A DNA stretch of 64,000 nt from Taxillus chinensis (Eukaryota; Streptophyta; Magnoliopsida; Santalales; Loranthaceae): assembly GCA_023512835.1 (NCBI GenBank), contig CM042089.1:28958440-29022439 (forward strand). Direction: 5' to 3'. Below, piece by piece: positions 59,836-64,000 of the stretch. Both the position numbers and the translations under genes were made by a program. The notes below the pieces were generated by a model, which made no database searches, was not told where the DNA came from, and saw only the letters and a program-made list of their open reading frames with translations. Numbering within the stretch: the stretch's first letter is position 1; every line of letters begins with the position of its first letter.

Positions 59836-61631
59836 TTAGTTACGGGTGCTACCTGGTTTGGGAGGTGCATGAATGACCTCTGCTCCACAGTCATAAACTA
59901 TGGTGCCACCTGAAATGAAACCATCCAACGGTTTAGATGTACTAACAGGATATAAGTTGGTTAGTTTAGGAGTGAAATCCGGAGGACACTCGGTAGCTTG
60001 AGCTATGGAAGTTGATGGTTGGGAACCTAGGCCAGGTTTGACTCGAATGTCGTCAGGGTCGGTCCTAAAGGTAGAGGCTATTTCCCGGATTTTAGCCACT
60101 TACGATTTATTTCCTTTTCTGTTCCAGTTCATTTTCGAGTCTTTTCACTATAACTTTTAGGCCTGAGAGATTGGTATTTAACAAATGATTTTCAGCTCTA
60201 AGATCATGATACCAAGCTTCTTTTCCTCCGAAGTCGGTGACGTCCTTTTCGAGTCTATTAATAGTAAATTCAAGACGTTTATTCGACTTTCCATATCTTT
60301 GTACATTTGAGTAATTATTAGTCTCTCATTCTTTTCATGATCACATGCGGTAGTAAGAGATTCTAATTTACTCAGGAGCTCGAGATAGAAGGTACCTCGT
60401 ATTTGCCATGAGGCGGACGTTCGGCTTAGTGGTCGGCTCATCATCCGAGGATTCCTCCTCTTCTTCCGAGCCACTCATGTATTTTGTCACGAGCGCCTTT
60501 CTCTTGCTCTTGCTGTTATCCGAGGTGGAGCGGCGAGGAGTTACCTTGTCACTTTTCTCGGCCACTTTTGCTTTGGACCTGCATTCCTTGGCCCAGTGAC
60601 CGGTTTTCCCACGGTTGAAACATTCCTGGGAACCGGACTCCGGTCGCTCCTTCCGTTGGAACGATGATGATGAGCGTCTTCGATCCCTTTTCTGCTTTTC
60701 CGTAGGAATCGCTCAAAGGATTTGACAAGAAGGGCTATCTCCTCCTCCTCGTCAAAATCGAATTGTCGGATACGTCCGTATCATCATTCCTCAAGTATGT
60801 TTAGACATCCGTAGCTTTGAGAGCTACCCCCTTTTCTTTCCGAGTTATTTTCTCATCTCTGTCGAGTACTTAAACCCGACTTCGTGAGTCCGCAGCTCTC
60901 CATACGATTCTTCAAGGGGAACATACCGCAGTTTTTGTCGATTGCATCTGGAGTTGTTTGGAGTAGTAGCGATCCGGCAAGGAGCGAAAGAACTTGTCAT
61001 TGATCTGGGATTGAGAGTAATGCTCATTGACCAGTCTTCGGTTCAAGAATGAGCTTGCCGAATCTCCGATAGATGCTTTCAAGTGATTCGCCCGGTTTAT
61101 GATTAAAACTCTCAAAGTTTCGTCTGAGAATACAGATCACATTCTGCATCCTGGGACCGACTCCCCTCATAGAGGATTGTCGGTTTATCCCAAACACTTT
61201 GTCGTCGTGCAGCCCTGGACGTCGTGGAAAGCCTCGGAATCCAAAGACGATGTAACATAAGCCGAGTCTTTTCACTAGCGCACCGCCAGGCTCTTTCATC
61301 GTTGGTAAGTTCAAGATCTGTCTTTGGCCTCCTTACTCCATGTTCTCCGATAGTCATCGGAATTGGAATCTCCTGATGAAGACATGGCCACATAAGATGA
61401 TCATGGCAAACCATAAACATCTTCATGCGAGCTTTCCACCTGGGAGAAAAGCTCAGGTGTGAATTTGGGCGGTTTCGTTAAAGTAAAACCCGAACTCCGT
61501 GGTTGAGAAGCGGCGGCGGCGGCAGGTTGAGGTGGGTCGACATTTTCACCGTCGCTTCGATTCGGGACGGGCTCCTGTGCACCTCCGGAGTTAAGGCGAG
61601 TGTTGAATAGCATACTGCTTTCTTCGGCCAT
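59836..61631 (-). pseudogene. gag: Copia gag of element B, frameshifted
   Basis: It starts at ATG 61631 (MAEESSMLFNTRLNSGGAQE). Pieces in several frames cover TKPPKFTPELFSQ, MKMFMVCHDHLMWPC, HKPGESLESIYRRFGKLILE and the acidic SGSEEEEESSDDEPT. The zinc knuckle (60581-60622) reads CFNRGKTGHWAKEC, with the same Cys-to-Arg change as element A. A coiled-coil-like C-terminal part lies at 60178-60474 (LLSKLESLTTACDHEKNE). The protein is broken by at least four frameshifts. Confidence 0.9.
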
Positions 61632-61679
61632 CTCTGAGATTGAAAGAGTGGGATCTCTACTTAGAACAAAGTAGAACTT

Positions 61680-61691
61680 GCTCTGATACCA
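61680..61691 (-). other. Primer binding site of element B
   Basis: The minus strand reads TGGTATCAGAGC, a perfect 12-base match to the initiator tRNA-Met 3' end complement, 2 bases inside the 5' LTR. Confidence 0.93.
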
Positions 61692-61693
61692 CT

Positions 61694-62944
61694 TGATGGT
61701 CCCTTGGAGCCTAAAGGGGGGGGGGGGGTGAATAGGCTCTTATTCGAACTCTTTCTTTTCTCTCAAGACACAAACACTTATCTAGTTTTAGTGATAGAAT
61801 CACTGCGGAAGATAACCAGATAGTGGAAGTATTTTGTTTTATTATCACAAGGTGATTACAACAAAATAGAAGCAAACACTCTCTTACACTCTATTTACAA
61901 AATGAACTCACACTCTAGCCAACTTCTATCTCCAAAGATGATGACGCTCTTATTTTCTTTTGTTTTTTTTACACGTCTCAACCTCTTTTCTTTTTTTTTT
62001 ATAAAGTATAAGTATGAATATTTATACAAAACATTCCTAAGAGACAACCTTGGAACTTGTAGTTCCGGAATGCGTTCCGCACTAACTATCCCTCGGTAAT
62101 CTCTCTGCCTTAACTGCTGCGGATTGTGGAGCTCAAGATCTTGGATTTGAAGAGTATAAATGTCTTTGTGAGTTCCGAGATACAATTAAGGTTGTGTCCA
62201 CATATCCGGATGATCCACGTGTAAGATTCTTCAGGTTCTCAATACATTCGTCTTACATCGGGACACCACGAGCTGATAACTTTAAATGCGGTTTAGTTGG
62301 AGCAATGTCTTCTTGGTCCGGTGTAATTTTCCTTACTCCGTAGTTAATGAAGCTCGGAACCTTACTCCGTGTCAGTGGTTGCTTACTCCGTATCTATTCG
62401 ACTGGAATCCTTAGTCCATGTCAGCGCTTCCTTACTCCGCATGTAAGTTCCTTACTCCGCATGTAAGTTCCTTACTCCGCATGTAAGTTCCTTACTCAGT
62501 ATGTAAGTTCCTTACTCCGGGCGAGTCTTGAAAAGTCTGATGATTTATTCCATGTCAGCGCTTTCTTACTCCGCATGTAAGTTCCTTACTCCGTATGTAA
62601 GTTCCTTACTCCGGGCGAGTAATAAATCCGGATTCCTTACTCCGCATCTGGTTTCCTTACTCCGCATCTAAGTTTCCTTACTCCGCACTTATCCTTTAAG
62701 TTCTTAGTCCGTAGGATTGTTCCTTATTCCGTATGTATTTGTTACTTGGTTATTTACCAAGTGTTTGACGACACTCACTCTTGTCCGGATCAGGATTATG
62801 TATCCTGTCCTTAGCTTTACTCTCACGAGTGCATCTTTGGATTAGTAACATACCTTCTGCAATGATCAAATAAACACAAAAGATCTCAGATCAAATTACA
62901 TAAGGCTTTATCAGCATTATCCAAATTCTGGGTTTGATCCAACA
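61694..62944 (-). repeat. 5' LTR of element B (1251 bp)
   Basis: Ends and contents match the 3' LTR. The repeat array (about 62330-62730) carries runs of CCTTACTCCGCATGTAAGTT, with more CGCATGT units at 62440-62490 than the 3' LTR has. The upstream flank is TCTAT (62945-62949). Confidence 0.95.
62019..62026 (-). promoter_or_regulatory. TATA box of element B 5' LTR
   Basis: The minus strand reads TATAAATA, 325 bp before the end of the LTR. It is conserved in the 3' LTR (about 50455-50464) and in element A (about 8942-8949). It would drive full-length retrotransposon RNA. Confidence 0.55.
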
Positions 62945-64000
62945 TCTATGAGGGAAGTCAGTCCCAAATGTAGAACGTCATCTGTGCTCTTAGACAGAAC
63001 TTTGAGAGCTTGACTCACAAACCTGGCAAATCCCTCGAGAGCATCTATCGGAGATTTGGCAAGCTCATCCTTGAGCTGAAAACTGTCAATGAGCATTATA
63101 CATAATTTCAAATCAATGACAAGTTTTTCCGTTCCTTGCCGGATTGCTACTACACCAAACAGCTCCAGATGCAGGCTGACAAGAACTGACAGTATGCTCC
63201 CCTCGAAGAACTCTATGGTGAGCTACAGACTCATGAGGTCAAGTTTAAATACACTGATCGAGATGAGAAAATAGCTCAGAAAGAAAAGGGGTAGTTTTTA
63301 AAGCTATGGAATATCTGAACATACAACGCGATGATGATACGGAAGAGTCAGAGAACTCTGACTTTGACGTTAAAGAAGAAATAGCCATTCTGGTCAAATC
63401 CTTCGAATGGTTTATGAGGAAAAGCAGAAAAGGATTCAGAAGAGACTCCTCCTCATCATCAAGAAGAAAGGAGCGCTCGGAGTCTACTTCCCAAGACTGC
63501 TATAACTGTGGGAAACCAGGTCACTGGGCCAAGGATTACAAGTCTAAATCAAAGATGGCCGATAAAAGTGACAAGGTTAAAGCTCGACGCTCCACCTCAG
63601 AAAACAACAAGAATAAGAGGAAGACGTTTGTCTCGAAGTACATCAGTGGCTCGGAAGAAGAGGAGGAATCCTCTGATGATGAGCCAACCGAGAAACCGAA
63701 CATCTGCCTCATGGCAAACACTAAGGTACCTTCTATCTCTGAGCTCATGATTAGATTAGAATCTCTTATTGCTAAACGTGATCATGAAAAGAATGAGAGA
63801 TTAACATGAGTGGTCAGGCTAAGCGTCTTGAATTCACTGTTTCTAAGCTTGAAAAGGACATAGCTGACTTTAGGAGTAAAGAGGCTTGGTATCACGATCT
63901 TAGAGCTGAAAATCATTTGCTAAATACCAACCTAAATGGCCTAACTATTAATTTAAAAGACTCAAGAATGAACTTGAAAAGGAAAAGGAAATAAATCGTA
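62945..64000 (+). pseudogene. gag: gag of element C, continuation after element B
   Basis: It resumes with the second TCTAT copy and gag sequence corresponding to LYEGS, then THKPGKSLESIYRRFGKLIL (with a frame change), and the long frame 63306-63809. That frame carries a zinc knuckle CYNCGKPGHWAKDY (63498-63539): the first two Cys and the His are intact and the last Cys is Tyr. The acidic SGSEEEEESSDDEPT and Glu/Lys-rich coiled-coil-like tail follow. The pieces are in different frames. It continues past the window end. Confidence 0.88.

Larger units (their letters stand above)
50130..62944 (-). mobile_element. Complete Sirevirus-type copia element B (12,815 bp), TSD TCTAT
   Basis: It is a full-length minus-strand element inserted in the gag of element C. 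TCTAT occurs on both sides (50125-50129 and 62945-62949). Element order: 5' LTR 61694-62944, PBS 61680-61691, gag, pol, PPT-rich spacer, env-like region, PPT 51367-51377, 3' LTR 50130-51366. The size and the about 4.6 kb between RNase H and the 3' LTR fit Sireviruses with an env-like ORF. The two LTRs are nearly identical where compared, so insertion is recent. Even so, gag, pol and env-like frames all carry frameshifts and stops. Confidence 0.96.
48232..64000 (+). mobile_element. Sirevirus-type copia element C (plus strand), interrupted by element B, right end outside window
   Basis: 5' LTR 48232-49588, PBS 49591-49602, gag 49665-50129, then element B (50130-62944), then gag again from 62945/62950 to the window end. 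Sequence before the insertion ends ATCC-TCTAT and after it resumes TCTAT-GAGGG; joining them restores the gag frame that A and B carry at that point. The left flank of the LTR is ATGAC. C is more diverged from A and B than they are from each other. Its ends form a perfect TGTTGG...CCAACA. Confidence 0.93.

Noticed and set aside
62330..62730. Regular short repeats that superficially resemble a CRISPR array
   Set aside because: They are irregular CCTTACTCCG-type repeats inside a plant LTR with no unique spacers; the window is eukaryotic.

Overview
The window is nuclear DNA of a flowering plant, probably a eudicot. The evidence is three intron-containing host genes with GT/AG splice sites, AT-rich intergenic DNA, and many plant LTR retrotransposons. 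The species cannot be named from the sequence. Roughly 60% of the window is recognisable transposable element.

Layout. (1) 1-9908: the 5' part of a minus-strand Ty1/copia element of Sirevirus (SIRE/Maximus) type, 'element A', running off the left edge. It has gag, pol, a PPT-rich spacer and an env-like region. (2) 9909-34858: the host gene island. It holds a TBL/PMR5-type cell-wall O-acetylation gene (13856-17414, +, 5 exons, 377 aa), a DUF455 ferritin-like diiron protein gene (21790-24872, -, 7 exons, 390 aa) and a GTE4-like bromodomain/NET chromatin reader gene (30820-33752, -, 4 exons, 872 aa). All three splice into uninterrupted reading frames. (3) 34859-43842: a PIF/Harbinger-like non-autonomous element, a 2155-bp solo LTR with a perfect ATCAT target duplication, and a Tat/Ogre-like Ty3/gypsy unit with gag and an LTR but no pol. 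(4) 43843-64000: a nest of insertions. An old env-like relic is cut by a chromovirus-like LTR. That LTR is cut by a reverse-oriented solo LTR (TSD AAAAC) and by plus-strand Sirevirus 'element C'. The gag of C is cut by complete minus-strand Sirevirus 'element B' (50130-62944, 12.8 kb, TSD TCTAT).

The host genes show no operon-like relationship. TBL acts in the Golgi on wall polysaccharides, the DUF455 protein is probably organellar and of unknown reaction, and the GTE protein reads acetylated chromatin in the nucleus. The most informative features are the datable nest, element B's near-identical LTRs beside wrecked coding regions, a Cys-to-Arg change in the gag zinc knuckle shared by A and B, a six-unit repeat expansion in the GTE N-terminus with an overlapping uORF, and a gypsy gag frame with six stop codons but no frameshift. 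I did not find a clearly new biological system.
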